Assembly (NCBI RefSeq): GCF_032595355.1
Contig: NZ_JASMWN010000015.1
Coordinates: 1 to 64,000 of the forward strand
DNA from: Sedimentitalea todarodis
GTDB taxonomy: Bacteria > Pseudomonadota > Alphaproteobacteria > Rhodobacterales > Rhodobacteraceae
DNA: 64,000 bases
Reading direction: 5' to 3'
Numbering within the stretch: position 1 is the first letter of the stretch; every line of letters begins with the position of its first letter. A program made the position numbers and the translations under genes. A model generated the notes under the pieces. The model searched no databases. It was not told the origin of the DNA and saw nothing but the letters and a program-made list of their open reading frames with translations. Shown one piece after another: positions 34,695 to 44,037 of the stretch.

Positions 34695-35765
34695 TTGACC
34701 GATAGGAATCTTCTGGTCCGGGTGGGCAACAAGGTTGCGCAGCGGATGCTGGACAGCTCGATCCGCTGGCTCAACAAACGCTCGGACCAGTACACGACCT
34801 ACCGGCAGCGCCCGAAGTTTGCGCGCGATCTGGGCACCCGGGGCGACCCCATGCCGACCATGGAGCCGATGGCGATTGTCATGCAGGGCCCTCTGCCGGT
34901 GCCCGACGACTTTACCCGCGAGACCTTTGCCATCTATCGCCGTCACATGCCGGACGTGCGGCTGATCCTGTCGACCTGGGCCGACACGCCGGAAGACCAT
35001 CTGGCGCCCCTGCGCGCCCTGGGTGTCGACCTGGTGCTGATCGAGAAGCCCGAAAATCCGGGTCTCTTCAACGTCAACATGCAGCTGGCAAGCGCCGGCG
35101 CAGGCATGCGCAAGGCCGTCGAAGAGGGGGCCGTCTGGGTGCTGAAGACCCGCGTTGACCAGCGGCTCTACAATCCCAATGTCATGGCGGAACTGGCGAT
35201 GATGGCCAGGACCTTCCCGGCGTCGGGCGGGTTCGATCAGAAGTACCGCATCTTCGGCCTTGGCTATGGCTCGCTGAAATACGCGACCTATCACGTGACG
35301 GACCAGACCGTGTTCGGCCATGCCGATGACATGCTGAAATACTGGACACCGCCGTTGCGCGACGACGAGGCGCCCGCACATTTTCCATCGAGTGCGCATG
35401 ATATCTATACCCAGATCCCGATCGGAGAAGAAGTGCGATATGCCGCGCCCGAGACCTATATCGCCGCGCAATACCTGATGCGGATCGGCCGTGATCTGGA
35501 CTGGACGATCGAGGACACCTGGGCGGCCTTCCGCGATTGTTTCTGTTTTGTCGACTACCAGAGCACCGATTTCTTCTGGCAGAAAACACAGACCTGGACC
35601 CGCCTGGAGCTGTTGCATCGCTATGACGTGGTCTGGACGCGGCATGAAATGACCTTTGCGCACTGGATGCTGCTCTATTCCGGGGCGCTTGCCCCGCAAG
35701 CGGCCGCGCGCTATGAAGGGGCCCTTGATCAGCTCTTCATGAGCCCGATCGACGTGGCGCACTGA
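34695..35765 (+). CDS. WavE-like lipopolysaccharide glycosyltransferase
   Basis: This 356-residue protein resembles the WavE lipopolysaccharide-synthesis family. Typical features are AIVMQGPL near residue 57, an STWADTPED block, LKTRVDQRLYNP, and a C-terminal TFAHWMLLYSG. It has no membrane segment. It starts with TTG at 34695, with TAGGAG eight bases upstream; no ATG fits the conserved N-terminus. It probably transfers the sugar activated by the upstream nucleotidyltransferases. Confidence 0.75.
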   Translation: MTDRNLLVRVGNKVAQRMLDSSIRWLNKRSDQYTTYRQRPKFARDLGTRGDPMPTMEPMAIVMQGPLPVPDDFTRETFAIYRRHMPDVRLILSTWADTPEDHLAPLRALGVDLVLIEKPENPGLFNVNMQLASAGAGMRKAVEEGAVWVLKTRVDQRLYNPNVMAELAMMARTFPASGGFDQKYRIFGLGYGSLKYATYHVTDQTVFGHADDMLKYWTPPLRDDEAPAHFPSSAHDIYTQIPIGEEVRYAAPETYIAAQYLMRIGRDLDWTIEDTWAAFRDCFCFVDYQSTDFFWQKTQTWTRLELLHRYDVVWTRHEMTFAHWMLLYSGALAPQAAARYEGALDQLFMSPIDVAH

Positions 35766-35778
35766 GGACCCCGGAAAC

Positions 35779-36654
35779 ATGAAGCTGGATCCAGCCGGTA
35801 TCGCAGCGGTGCGGACGCATCTGCTTGGCCCGGACGGTGCATCGTTGATCGACTACATGTTCCGCCTGAACACCGGGGGCGATGTCTCGGCCGTCTCCGG
35901 CGACACGCGGGCAGCATCGCGCGACCTTGGCTGGACCGACGCGGCTGACCAGCTGACCGGGATCGGCAGTTTTGCCGCCGACAGCTGCCGCGAATACGTC
36001 TTCTGGACAGAGCGCGACCGGGACCTGCCGTTCAAGGGCATTGGCGGGCTGACCCGGGAGTATTTTGCCGGCAAGGCGGTGGTTGAGGTCGGCGCGGGCA
36101 TGGGTGCGAACCTGATGTCGCTGGGCGCGACCGTAACGGATCTGTCCGGAGTGGAACCGCTGGAGATATACTCCCAGATGGGGGGCATCCTGCGCGAACG
36201 CGAGGGCCTTGCGCCGGTCGATGTCCGAACCGGCAGCGGCGAGCAGATCCCCTTTCCCGACGGCCGCTTTGACGTCGTGCTCTGTGTCACGGCGCATCAG
36301 TACATGGACATCTGCCCGGCCCTGAAAGAACTCGCGCGGGTGCTGAAACCCGGAGGCGAGCTGATCATCATCGGCGGCACATTGGATCGCTATGTCAAGG
36401 ATGCGATGGCCGCATTCCCCGCAAACCTGAAGGCCCATGTCATCACCGTGGTCAACACCCTGGGCTACACGGCCCTGCGCCGCCGGATCATCCCGGGACG
36501 CGGCGCGGCGACAACCAGCCGACCCATCTACCCACTGCCAGCAACCATGCAGCGATGGATGCAACAGGCCGGCCTCCAACCCAAATCACCCCTGCTCAAG
36601 GTCGACACCGAAACCATCTTCCAAAGCAAACGAACCCAACAAATCAACCAATAG
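35779..36654 (+). CDS. SAM-dependent methyltransferase
   Basis: This 291-residue class I methyltransferase has motif I VVEVGAGMGANL, an acidic motif II region (SGVEPLEIYSQM) and motif IV/post-IV segments FDVVLCVTAHQYMDI and ARVLKPGGELIIIGG. The N-terminal ~90 residues are less typical. It is last in the operon starting at 31614 and probably methylates the polysaccharide sugar or its precursor. No terminator is obvious in the 118 bp before the convergent aminotransferase gene. Confidence 0.8.
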   Translation: MKLDPAGIAAVRTHLLGPDGASLIDYMFRLNTGGDVSAVSGDTRAASRDLGWTDAADQLTGIGSFAADSCREYVFWTERDRDLPFKGIGGLTREYFAGKAVVEVGAGMGANLMSLGATVTDLSGVEPLEIYSQMGGILREREGLAPVDVRTGSGEQIPFPDGRFDVVLCVTAHQYMDICPALKELARVLKPGGELIIIGGTLDRYVKDAMAAFPANLKAHVITVVNTLGYTALRRRIIPGRGAATTSRPIYPLPATMQRWMQQAGLQPKSPLLKVDTETIFQSKRTQQINQ

Positions 36655-36772
36655 ACAACAGAAAAAAGGCCGGGCGTATTACGGCGTGAACCTGCCGTCG
36701 TTTGAATGCGCATGCGGCTCGACGCGCTCGCCAGCTCGCGCTGACTCGGTTGATCCCAATTCGTCATTTGAT

Positions 36773-37951
36773 TCATCGCCAGAATTCAGTGACGGCCGCA
36801 ATCACACGTTCTTGCTGAGCATTGGTCATATTGTAGAACAGCGGCAACCTGAGAAGCCGTTCGCTTTCGACTGTCGTATAGCGATCAGAGCCGCAGAAAT
36901 GGCCAAACCGCTTTCCGGCCATAGAGGAATGCAATGGCACATAGTGAAAAGACGCAACTATCCCGTGAGCCTTCAGCCATGCACTCATTGCAACGCGTTC
37001 GTCCAGGTCGCCGAGTTTGATATAGAACATATGCGCATTGTGCTCTGTCCCCTCGGGATGGGCCTGCACTTCGATCCGCCCGGCCGAGACCAAGGGGGCG
37101 AGTTCGGTTCGGTAGACATCGTGAATCGCCCTTCGGCGCGCCTGGATCTCGTCTCGAGCCTTGATTTGCACCCAAAGAAAGGCGGCGCTGATTTCGTTCA
37201 TGAGGTAGGAACTGCCCAGATCGACCCAAGAATACTTGTCAACTTTACCGGACAGGAAGCGACTTCGATCTGTACCCTTTTCCCGGATTATCTCGGACCG
37301 ATCAACCAACGCGGGATCGTTGATGATCGTCAGGCCACCTTCGCCGCCCGAGCTGAAATTCTTGGTTTCGTGGAATGAAAATGCCCCAACCGCACCGATC
37401 GTGCCGAGCGGTCGGCCGCGCCAGCTTGCCATCACGCATTGCGCGGCATCCTCGATCACAGCGATTCCACGCCTCTGGGCGAGCGCCATGATCTCATCCA
37501 TTTCGCAGGCGACACCAGCATAGTGGACCACAACGATCGCGCGAGTCCGATCGGTGATCGCGGCTTCGATCTTGGTTTCATCAATGTTCATCGTGTCGGG
37601 GCGGATATCGACAAAGACGATCCGCGCCCCTCGCAGCACAAAGGCATTCGCGGTCGATACGAAGGTGTAAGAGGGCATTATCACCTCGTCGCCCGCGCGG
37701 ATATCAAGAAGTAACGCCGCCATCTCCAAAGAATGCGTACCGGAGGGCGTAAGCAGAGCGCAGGCGCATCCGAGATCCGCCTCGAACCAGTCACGGCACT
37801 TGCGCAAATGCGTATCGTTGCCCGAAAACCCTTCTTCGCGTATCAGTTGCGTGATGACATCGCATTCGTACCCGGTGATTGGAATCCGGCTAAACGGAAC
37901 GATGCTCTCAAAACTCGTGCTGTTGGAATTGGACGCGTCCATCACATGCAA
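36773..37951 (-). CDS. DegT/DnrJ/EryC1-type sugar aminotransferase (WecE-like)
   Basis: This 392-residue fold-type I PLP enzyme resembles WecE/RffA, which makes dTDP-4-amino-4,6-dideoxygalactose. The catalytic lysine lies in HETKNFSSGGEGG, and the PLP-binding aspartate in VIEDAAQC. It supplies an amino sugar for surface polysaccharide. The start overlaps the end of the GT61 gene; ATG 37951 follows a GGGGG element four bases away, and 37942 is the alternative. The exact sugar nucleotide is not determined. Confidence 0.87.
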   Translation of the reverse strand: MHVMDASNSNSTSFESIVPFSRIPITGYECDVITQLIREEGFSGNDTHLRKCRDWFEADLGCACALLTPSGTHSLEMAALLLDIRAGDEVIMPSYTFVSTANAFVLRGARIVFVDIRPDTMNIDETKIEAAITDRTRAIVVVHYAGVACEMDEIMALAQRRGIAVIEDAAQCVMASWRGRPLGTIGAVGAFSFHETKNFSSGGEGGLTIINDPALVDRSEIIREKGTDRSRFLSGKVDKYSWVDLGSSYLMNEISAAFLWVQIKARDEIQARRRAIHDVYRTELAPLVSAGRIEVQAHPEGTEHNAHMFYIKLGDLDERVAMSAWLKAHGIVASFHYVPLHSSMAGKRFGHFCGSDRYTTVESERLLRLPLFYNMTNAQQERVIAAVTEFWR

Positions 37952-39003
37952 CCCCCGTTTGCTATGCGCTCTTGGACAAGCTGAAGCGTCGCCTTGAGTT
38001 TGTCCAGTTCCAGGTGGAAGCCCTCTGACGTTCCCTCAGCCACTACAAATCCCCAATGCAAATTCAGCGCGGCGGACAGATGGCGAAAAATGACGTTGAA
38101 TCTATCTGCAGGCTGGATGCAAACTATTGCCCCGCCTTCTGCCATGGTAAAGAGAGCGTGCACCAAATGGCTGCCCTCGACCCCGACCACAAGTGGAACG
38201 CCTTTCAGGGCGGCGCAGATTTCATCGACGGACTGGTGCTCCGGATCGACGATGACGAACCCCTGGGCAACGCACCAGGCTTCGATTTCGGCGGCGTTTT
38301 CCAGGGCACGGACTTGGCCCGTGACACCACGACGAATAAATGCACCTGGGCTGGGTTCGGATGCAGGCGTCGCTGCCTTGGCGCGCGCAGCCATGCTCTG
38401 CAATCGCCGCCGCTTGTCGGGGCCAAGAGAATAATCCCGGAACAGCCACAGATCACGAACCCGGACGTGTTGCCGTTCCACATATTTCGACCCGAAACGT
38501 GACAAGTAATCGAGACAATGGGGGCTGCGCGGCATGTCCGCGCCTGAATAGAAGGGTTCCGCAAAGTCCTCGGCCAGGGAATATGTCGCGGCATCGTCGA
38601 TCAGGAAATGGGCAAAAAAGTCATTACCCTGCCAGGTCGAGCATAATGCTGCGGCATCGAGTTCCTCGGTAACGCGAAGCGGCCTGCAGCGTGCATGGCG
38701 CATTGACAGGTCCTTGAATCCTGCCCAGGTGCTGACCCGGTTGTTGCCGACCATAGCATCCCGGATCAGATAGGCGTGCGTCTCGATATTTTCCAAGTGC
38801 GACGCGACCGTCTGGCCAAGCTCGTCCTCCAGACTGACAGCCATATCATGAGTGCCGGTGACACGATCAAGTTCGTCCTGAAGGTATATTGCCTCGGCAA
38901 GAGGCATGACTTCTGGGCGCGCGATAGAAACGGTCCTAGCGGCGCATTCTTCGAGGGTCTGATATCCCATAACTTTCTGAACAACCCGGCTTGCAACCGG
39001 CAT
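37942..39003 (-). CDS. GT61-family glycosyltransferase, first copy
   Basis: This protein of about 353 residues belongs to the DUF563/GT61 glycosyltransferase group. The C-terminal half shows GAFIRR, a DPEHQSVDEI block and GVEGSHLVHALF, all shared with the second copy at 41085-42152. The open frame extends to 39288, but the first 95 residues have no counterpart in the second copy, so I start at ATG 39003 (peptide MPVASRVV). No strong ribosome-binding site is visible there. The gene sits between a GT-C enzyme and a sugar aminotransferase on the same strand. Confidence 0.7.
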   Translation of the reverse strand: MPVASRVVQKVMGYQTLEECAARTVSIARPEVMPLAEAIYLQDELDRVTGTHDMAVSLEDELGQTVASHLENIETHAYLIRDAMVGNNRVSTWAGFKDLSMRHARCRPLRVTEELDAAALCSTWQGNDFFAHFLIDDAATYSLAEDFAEPFYSGADMPRSPHCLDYLSRFGSKYVERQHVRVRDLWLFRDYSLGPDKRRRLQSMAARAKAATPASEPSPGAFIRRGVTGQVRALENAAEIEAWCVAQGFVIVDPEHQSVDEICAALKGVPLVVGVEGSHLVHALFTMAEGGAIVCIQPADRFNVIFRHLSAALNLHWGFVVAEGTSEGFHLELDKLKATLQLVQERIANGGCM

Positions 39004-39296
39004 AAAAGATAAACCCAATTTTTCGCACTCAAAAATTTGTCTCGAATAAGAAATGTTAACAGATTTTGGCAAATTTTGCGACAGGAGTTTCTGCGTGGAA
39101 CCAACCACACCGTATTGGCTGCACCAGTTTGCTTCCGGATGCGCCTGAATCGTGGCCTCTGGTCGAACGCGACTTGCATTTCTAATTGGTGAATGCCTGG
39201 GAGCGCCCGTCACGTGCCGTCCTTCACCACTTCCTCGCCTCGCCCTCACGGCAAAGCCCGAATACTCTGATCTCCAAGGGGACTTCACCTTCCAAT

Positions 39297-40883
39297 TCAG
39301 CCAAGGCTTCGCAACCGGAAGAATGACACGCCGTCAAGGCAATCGAGGACATACAGCTCTCTGAAGTGCGCTTCCTGGAAAAGGTTGTCGAACGCCTTGA
39401 TGACATTCGGATTGTCGGCCCAATCTGCGGCGCAAGCATCAAGTTGTGGGTTCACGACCTGCGGAAGGGCTTGGTAGAACACCGGCTTGGAGAACGCACC
39501 ATAGCTGCCGCGGCGGCCCCGGTCAGCGTGCGCCATTTCCGACCAGTTGAGTCCCAGCATGTCGTAGATCGGCCCGTCATAGGTCATCGCGATCCCACCC
39601 GCGATGTACACTGCGACCGATCTCTCGTCACCGAACTGGTTCAGCACGGTGCCTGCAGCGCGGGCATCCTCGGCCAGGCGGAATTCGATCTCGTAGTCAC
39701 CCTTGTCAGCGGCAAAGGCGGCCCATTGCAGCACCAATGCCGCGCTGACGACCAACGCAAAACCCTGCAGTGTTCGGCCGAACTTGGTCGAGAGCCAGAG
39801 GATCCCCAAAACGGTAGAGGGGACCAGCAGCACCAGAAAGATCTGATAGTAACGGTGTGACCCGAAATGATCGCCGCCGAGAACTGTGTAGACTGCCACT
39901 GTCCCGATGCCGACGGCGCTTGCAAAGACCCCCACAGAGATGAGCGCGCGCCGTTCCGGTGCGGAAGCAAGACGCAAGACTGCCAGGGGCCCGAGAGCGG
40001 CAAGCGCAAACAGAATCAGAGTATCCGGCTGACCAATGTAGTCGAGCGTATAGCGCGCCCCTGCCTTGATTTCCGCAATGCGGTCGGTGGAAACCTTGGC
40101 ATAATATGTGTTGGGATGAGGTACACCGAAATAGAAAGTCCGCGCCGCTGTCAGCGCGAGGAACGTTGCGATTCCCGCGCCGGTCGTCAGCAGAAGGAGA
40201 CCCGTGGCACGCGGGCCGGGCAGGGTCCGGTCGATCAGGAAGAGGACCAGAACCGCGCCCGAAACGAGCAGGATGGCCTCTGGCCGGGTCAGAACCATCA
40301 GAACGGCGAAGAGGATCAAGGCCGCGCCATCTGCCTGTGACGCCGACCGATTGCGGGTTTGCAGCAGCCGGACAGACGCCCAGAGGAAACCGGCACCCAA
40401 AAAACACCAGAGCCCCGTTTCCATCAGACTCCAGACCGTCCAACCGAAGAGTGCCGGGAAGCAGGCATAGAGCAGGGCGACGAATATTGCGGTGTAGCGG
40501 CTTTCCAGGCCGGCCATGACGACAAGCCTGCGGGCGATCAGGATCGTGAAAAAGATCATGCCGACGGTGCAGCCAAAACCGACCGATGCAAGAAGGGCCT
40601 CGGGCGCTCCCGTGATCAGAAAGCCAAGTGCGTTGACCGCAGTCCAGAGGGCAGACGTGGAACCCTCCACCCGCTCGCCGCCAGCATAGTAAACATATCC
40701 AAGCCCGTTGGCGATATTCTGGGCATAGTTCTGGGTGATATTCGCGTCGTCAAAACCCACGCGGGGGTCCAGAATGATCCAGGTGAAAACGGCGAGAATC
40801 GCGGTGCAAAGGATCGCGACGATGAGATCGTACAATGTGCGCATCAGAACAGGGTACCTTTCAAGCTTCGCAATACGGCTCAC
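39297..40883 (-). CDS. Membrane GT-C type glycosyltransferase
   Basis: This 528-residue protein has about ten to eleven membrane helices. A loop motif VGFDDANI near residue 50 carries the paired acidic residues typical of GT-C enzymes using lipid-linked sugars. A periplasmic C-terminal domain follows (motifs IYDMLGLNWSEMAH; ELYVLDCLDG). It resembles arabinofuranosyl- and mannosyltransferase-like proteins in layout. It probably transfers a sugar from a polyprenyl carrier in the periplasm. Confidence 0.78.
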   Translation of the reverse strand: MSRIAKLERYPVLMRTLYDLIVAILCTAILAVFTWIILDPRVGFDDANITQNYAQNIANGLGYVYYAGGERVEGSTSALWTAVNALGFLITGAPEALLASVGFGCTVGMIFFTILIARRLVVMAGLESRYTAIFVALLYACFPALFGWTVWSLMETGLWCFLGAGFLWASVRLLQTRNRSASQADGAALILFAVLMVLTRPEAILLVSGAVLVLFLIDRTLPGPRATGLLLLTTGAGIATFLALTAARTFYFGVPHPNTYYAKVSTDRIAEIKAGARYTLDYIGQPDTLILFALAALGPLAVLRLASAPERRALISVGVFASAVGIGTVAVYTVLGGDHFGSHRYYQIFLVLLVPSTVLGILWLSTKFGRTLQGFALVVSAALVLQWAAFAADKGDYEIEFRLAEDARAAGTVLNQFGDERSVAVYIAGGIAMTYDGPIYDMLGLNWSEMAHADRGRRGSYGAFSKPVFYQALPQVVNPQLDACAADWADNPNVIKAFDNLFQEAHFRELYVLDCLDGVSFFRLRSLG

Positions 40884-41084
40884 AACACAGCAGCGATGTT
40901 TCTATCATGCGTGAGTTGCCAGAGTTCAGAAAGTTCTCGCAATTTGAACGGCGTTTCGTGAGGCACCGGCACGGAATGAGGTTGGAGTGATGGTTCTTTT
41001 CTGAGCGCATACTCAATGCACTCCGATGGGTTCCCCGGAAAAGTTGCGATCCTTGAAATGAAGCTGCATCGACCGAACGTCTAG

Positions 41085-42152
41085 TCATTGTCCTGCAAGT
41101 TCTATGGTTCGCAGGATCTCTTCGGGATCAACCTCATAGTCGTCCTGCCCGCCTTTACCGACGACAAATCCATAGCGCATCCCAAGCCCGTCGGCATAGT
41201 CCTTCATCATATTGTTGAACCGCCAGGGTGGGAACAGCATCACGACTGTGGTGTCTGGGGCCATTGCGAGCATACCATGGGTCATGCCGCTCCCCTCGAC
41301 ACCGACCAGATTTTGCGCGCCGCGAATGCGGGCAACCATGTCATCGACGCTCATCTGGCTCGGGTCGATGATCTCATAATCGCGAGCGGCGAAGTAGTCC
41401 TCGAGCTCCGCCTCGTTCGAAGGCGCGCGGTGGGTACCCCAACCGCGCCGGCGGATAAACACCCCGTGTCCGGAACGTGTTCCGGGAAGAGCGCGGACCC
41501 GGGCACTCAGCGTCTTGAGCCTTGCGGCCTTGTGGCTGTTCATACCGCGATCCTCAAAGATCCAGGCGTCCCTGATACGCACGTCGCGAACGGCCGTGAA
41601 ATTGAGACCGAAAAGTTGCCAATAGCGCCCGACGTGTCCGGACGTGTCCTTGGCCACCTGCCTGTCGATGTAGCTTTCGCCGAACGATTGCGCCATCAAC
41701 GCGGTGGCGCCGCCATCAAAAACCATATGGCCGAAATAGATAGCCGCAAAATAAGACAGGGGAAGCACGGCCGTTTCCAGATCGTCGGTCACTTTGGCGA
41801 TCAATTTCCGTTTCCGCTGCGCCCCCTGAGCGTTTTGCAAGCGATGGGTGTAGAGCCGCCCACCGGAAAAGAAGGAATTCTCGATCCGGTATGCAATCGT
41901 GGCGCCTTGCCTGCACAGCCCGCCTGCAATGCGTATGCTCTCCAGATCGAAAGAGGAGTGGTCCGCGACCCCTGTCACCCGGTCGGTTTGACCGTCAAGA
42001 TAGAACGCTGGTGCCACGAGGGTTTCTTCTTCAGGGCAAACGATCACTGTTTCTGCAGCGGATTCGGCACAGCCCCGAGCGAGTCCGAGATACTTGAATA
42101 CGAGCTGTGTCAGAGGCTTGGCACTAATGCCGCTGCCGGAAATCGATTTCAT
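41085..42152 (-). CDS. GT61-family glycosyltransferase, second copy
   Basis: This 355-residue protein is paralogous to the one at 37942-39003. Shared features are DRVTG near residue 80, VRDVRIRDAWIFEDRG (compare VRVRDLWLFRDYS), GVFIRRRG, and GVEGSGMTHGMLAM near the C-terminus. It has no membrane segment. It is the most upstream gene of the minus-strand polysaccharide group and is separated from the GT-C gene by about 200 bp, so it may have a separate promoter. Acceptor and donor are unknown. Confidence 0.78.
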   Translation of the reverse strand: MKSISGSGISAKPLTQLVFKYLGLARGCAESAAETVIVCPEEETLVAPAFYLDGQTDRVTGVADHSSFDLESIRIAGGLCRQGATIAYRIENSFFSGGRLYTHRLQNAQGAQRKRKLIAKVTDDLETAVLPLSYFAAIYFGHMVFDGGATALMAQSFGESYIDRQVAKDTSGHVGRYWQLFGLNFTAVRDVRIRDAWIFEDRGMNSHKAARLKTLSARVRALPGTRSGHGVFIRRRGWGTHRAPSNEAELEDYFAARDYEIIDPSQMSVDDMVARIRGAQNLVGVEGSGMTHGMLAMAPDTTVVMLFPPWRFNNMMKDYADGLGMRYGFVVGKGGQDDYEVDPEEILRTIELAGQ

Positions 42153-42578
42153 TCAATAGCGATCCAGATTTTCAGAAAATTGTTTAACAAAATTACTTTG
42201 AACAAAAAAAGATACTAATACGACCCTGACTTCTCTGGCAACATCGAATTGGCTGTGAACTATTTTTGGCCCAACGGTATCGAGGGGCGTTTTCTGGCAC
42301 GGTCTCGCCGTCTTTAGACAGTCACGAATTCGCGAGATTCGTTGGTACCAGAAGTCATTTTGGCTATGGTCAGTTGGTCGGCCTGTTCGCACAATACACA
42401 TTACAGCCAGCCTTGGTGAGGTCCGCAGATCGGATCCCTATCAAATGTGAGTGGCTATGACGCCCTGACAAGACCACGCGGCGGGCCAGTGCCTGGGCGG
42501 CCAAGCGCCAATGGAAATGTCTTGATCCAATGCGCGTCGGCCTTCAACATTGAGCATCAACATGCATGAGGCGAGACA
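42153..42578. other. Divergent promoter region, no gene seen
   Basis: These 426 bp separate the minus-strand GT61 gene from the plus-strand cytochrome P450 gene. The part near 42160-42250 is AT-rich and probably contains the GT61 promoter. I see no ORF with protein-like composition and no stable terminator. Confidence 0.5.
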
Positions 42579-43814
42579 ATGAAGTCCATTCACGGCAACG
42601 CCATCCCATATCACGCCATGTTTGATGCGGCCTTTCGTGCCGATCCGTTCCCATTTTATGACTATCTTCGAAGAGAGGCACCGGTGGTTTGGGACGACGT
42701 CTTGCAGGCCTGGGTCGTGGCTCGGGCGGTGGATGTTGAAGCGATCTTGCATAATCCGCAGGTTTTTTCGTCGAACCGGCTCGCGCTTGGACGGCAGCGG
42801 TTCGCTGATCCGAGTCTTGTGCCGCTGTTCGACGTGGTCGAACGGTTGATGCTGCAGATGGACGCGCCAAACCACGACCGGTTGCGAAAACTGACCGCAC
42901 AAGCCTTCAAGCGGAAGGCCATAGAAGGCTACGCGCCTTTGGTGGAACAGCTGACCAGAGATTTGCTGGCACCCCATGCCAATGTCGGGCAGATGGATTT
43001 CGTCGATGGTTTTGCCGTGCCGCTTCCAGTTCTGGTGATTTCTGCGATCCTTGGGATTCCGCCACAAGACCGGGACCAGATCAAACGCTGGTGTGACGAC
43101 TTTTCGATTGTGGCACTCAACTTCTATGCCAAGATTACCGACGAACAGCTGCGGGCTGGTCAGATAGCCGTGGCCGATTTTCGCGAATACCTGCGCGCGC
43201 TGGCAGCCGATCTGCGGGGTAGGGGCGGCACGGATCTGCTTTCAACCCTGATCGAAGCAGAACGGGAAGGAGAGAGGTTAAGTTTTGATGAGCTTTTGGC
43301 CAACGCAATCCTGCTCCTGAACGCGGGCAACGAAACCACGTCGATCCTGTTGATCAATGCCATGTACATCATGTGCACCAAACCGGATGTAACTGCGGCG
43401 TTGCGGGCCGACCGCGCCCTGATACCGCAGATGATTGAGGAAACTCTACGCTACATGCCCCCGGTACATTTCATTGGCCGCCTCGTCACGCGCGAGGCAT
43501 CGCTTGGCGGCGAGGTGCTGCGGAAGGGCGATTTGCTGATGATCTTCCTAGGCTCTGCCGGACGGGATGCGGACCGATATGACGACCCTGACGCGTTTCG
43601 GCTGGATCAGAAGAAAAAGGCCCATGTGTCGTTTGGTACCGGCCCGCATGTCTGCCTTGGCCTGCAACTGGCGAGGTTGGAAGCACGTGTCGCGATCAAT
43701 GCAATGCTGGATACTTTTTCGTCGTTCGAACTCGCCAGCACGGACCTGAAATTCGGGCCAAACCTCAACCTGCGCTGTTTTGCGCACTTGCCGTTGGTGA
43801 CCAAGGCCGCCTGA
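42579..43814 (+). CDS. Cytochrome P450
   Basis: This 411-residue soluble class I bacterial P450 has the I-helix motif AGNETTS, the K-helix ExxR motif (EETLRYMPP) and the haem-binding loop FGTGPHVCLGLQLAR with its cysteine ligand. No ferredoxin or reductase gene adjoins it, so redox partners come from elsewhere. The start ATG 42579 follows GAGGCGAGA. The fold resembles CYP families that hydroxylate terpenoids and fatty acids, but the substrate cannot be predicted. Confidence 0.92.
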   Translation: MKSIHGNAIPYHAMFDAAFRADPFPFYDYLRREAPVVWDDVLQAWVVARAVDVEAILHNPQVFSSNRLALGRQRFADPSLVPLFDVVERLMLQMDAPNHDRLRKLTAQAFKRKAIEGYAPLVEQLTRDLLAPHANVGQMDFVDGFAVPLPVLVISAILGIPPQDRDQIKRWCDDFSIVALNFYAKITDEQLRAGQIAVADFREYLRALAADLRGRGGTDLLSTLIEAEREGERLSFDELLANAILLLNAGNETTSILLINAMYIMCTKPDVTAALRADRALIPQMIEETLRYMPPVHFIGRLVTREASLGGEVLRKGDLLMIFLGSAGRDADRYDDPDAFRLDQKKKAHVSFGTGPHVCLGLQLARLEARVAINAMLDTFSSFELASTDLKFGPNLNLRCFAHLPLVTKAA

Positions 43815-44037
43815 CACGAGTCGCCCTTGGACGAACTCAATCCGCAGGGCAGTCCAAGTTGGAAAATCGCTTTGATCGGCGCTCGTTCAGTTACTTCAAA
43901 ACATTAATATCGCTTCATACCTTATTGATAGTAAATTATTTAGTTATTTAGGTGACACAGCCCTCTTGGACTTGGCAAATAGCCCGCCTCTGGACTATCG
44001 GTATTTGGGCATGCCGCTTCACATGGTCCAGTCCAGT

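Noticed and set aside
37942..39288. Full-length 448-residue reading of the first GT61 gene
   Set aside because: The first 95 residues have no counterpart in the paralogous gene at 41085-42152 and read like translated intergenic sequence.
42441..43067. 208-residue open frame opposite the P450 gene
   Set aside because: It is the reverse-complement shadow of a well-supported cytochrome P450.
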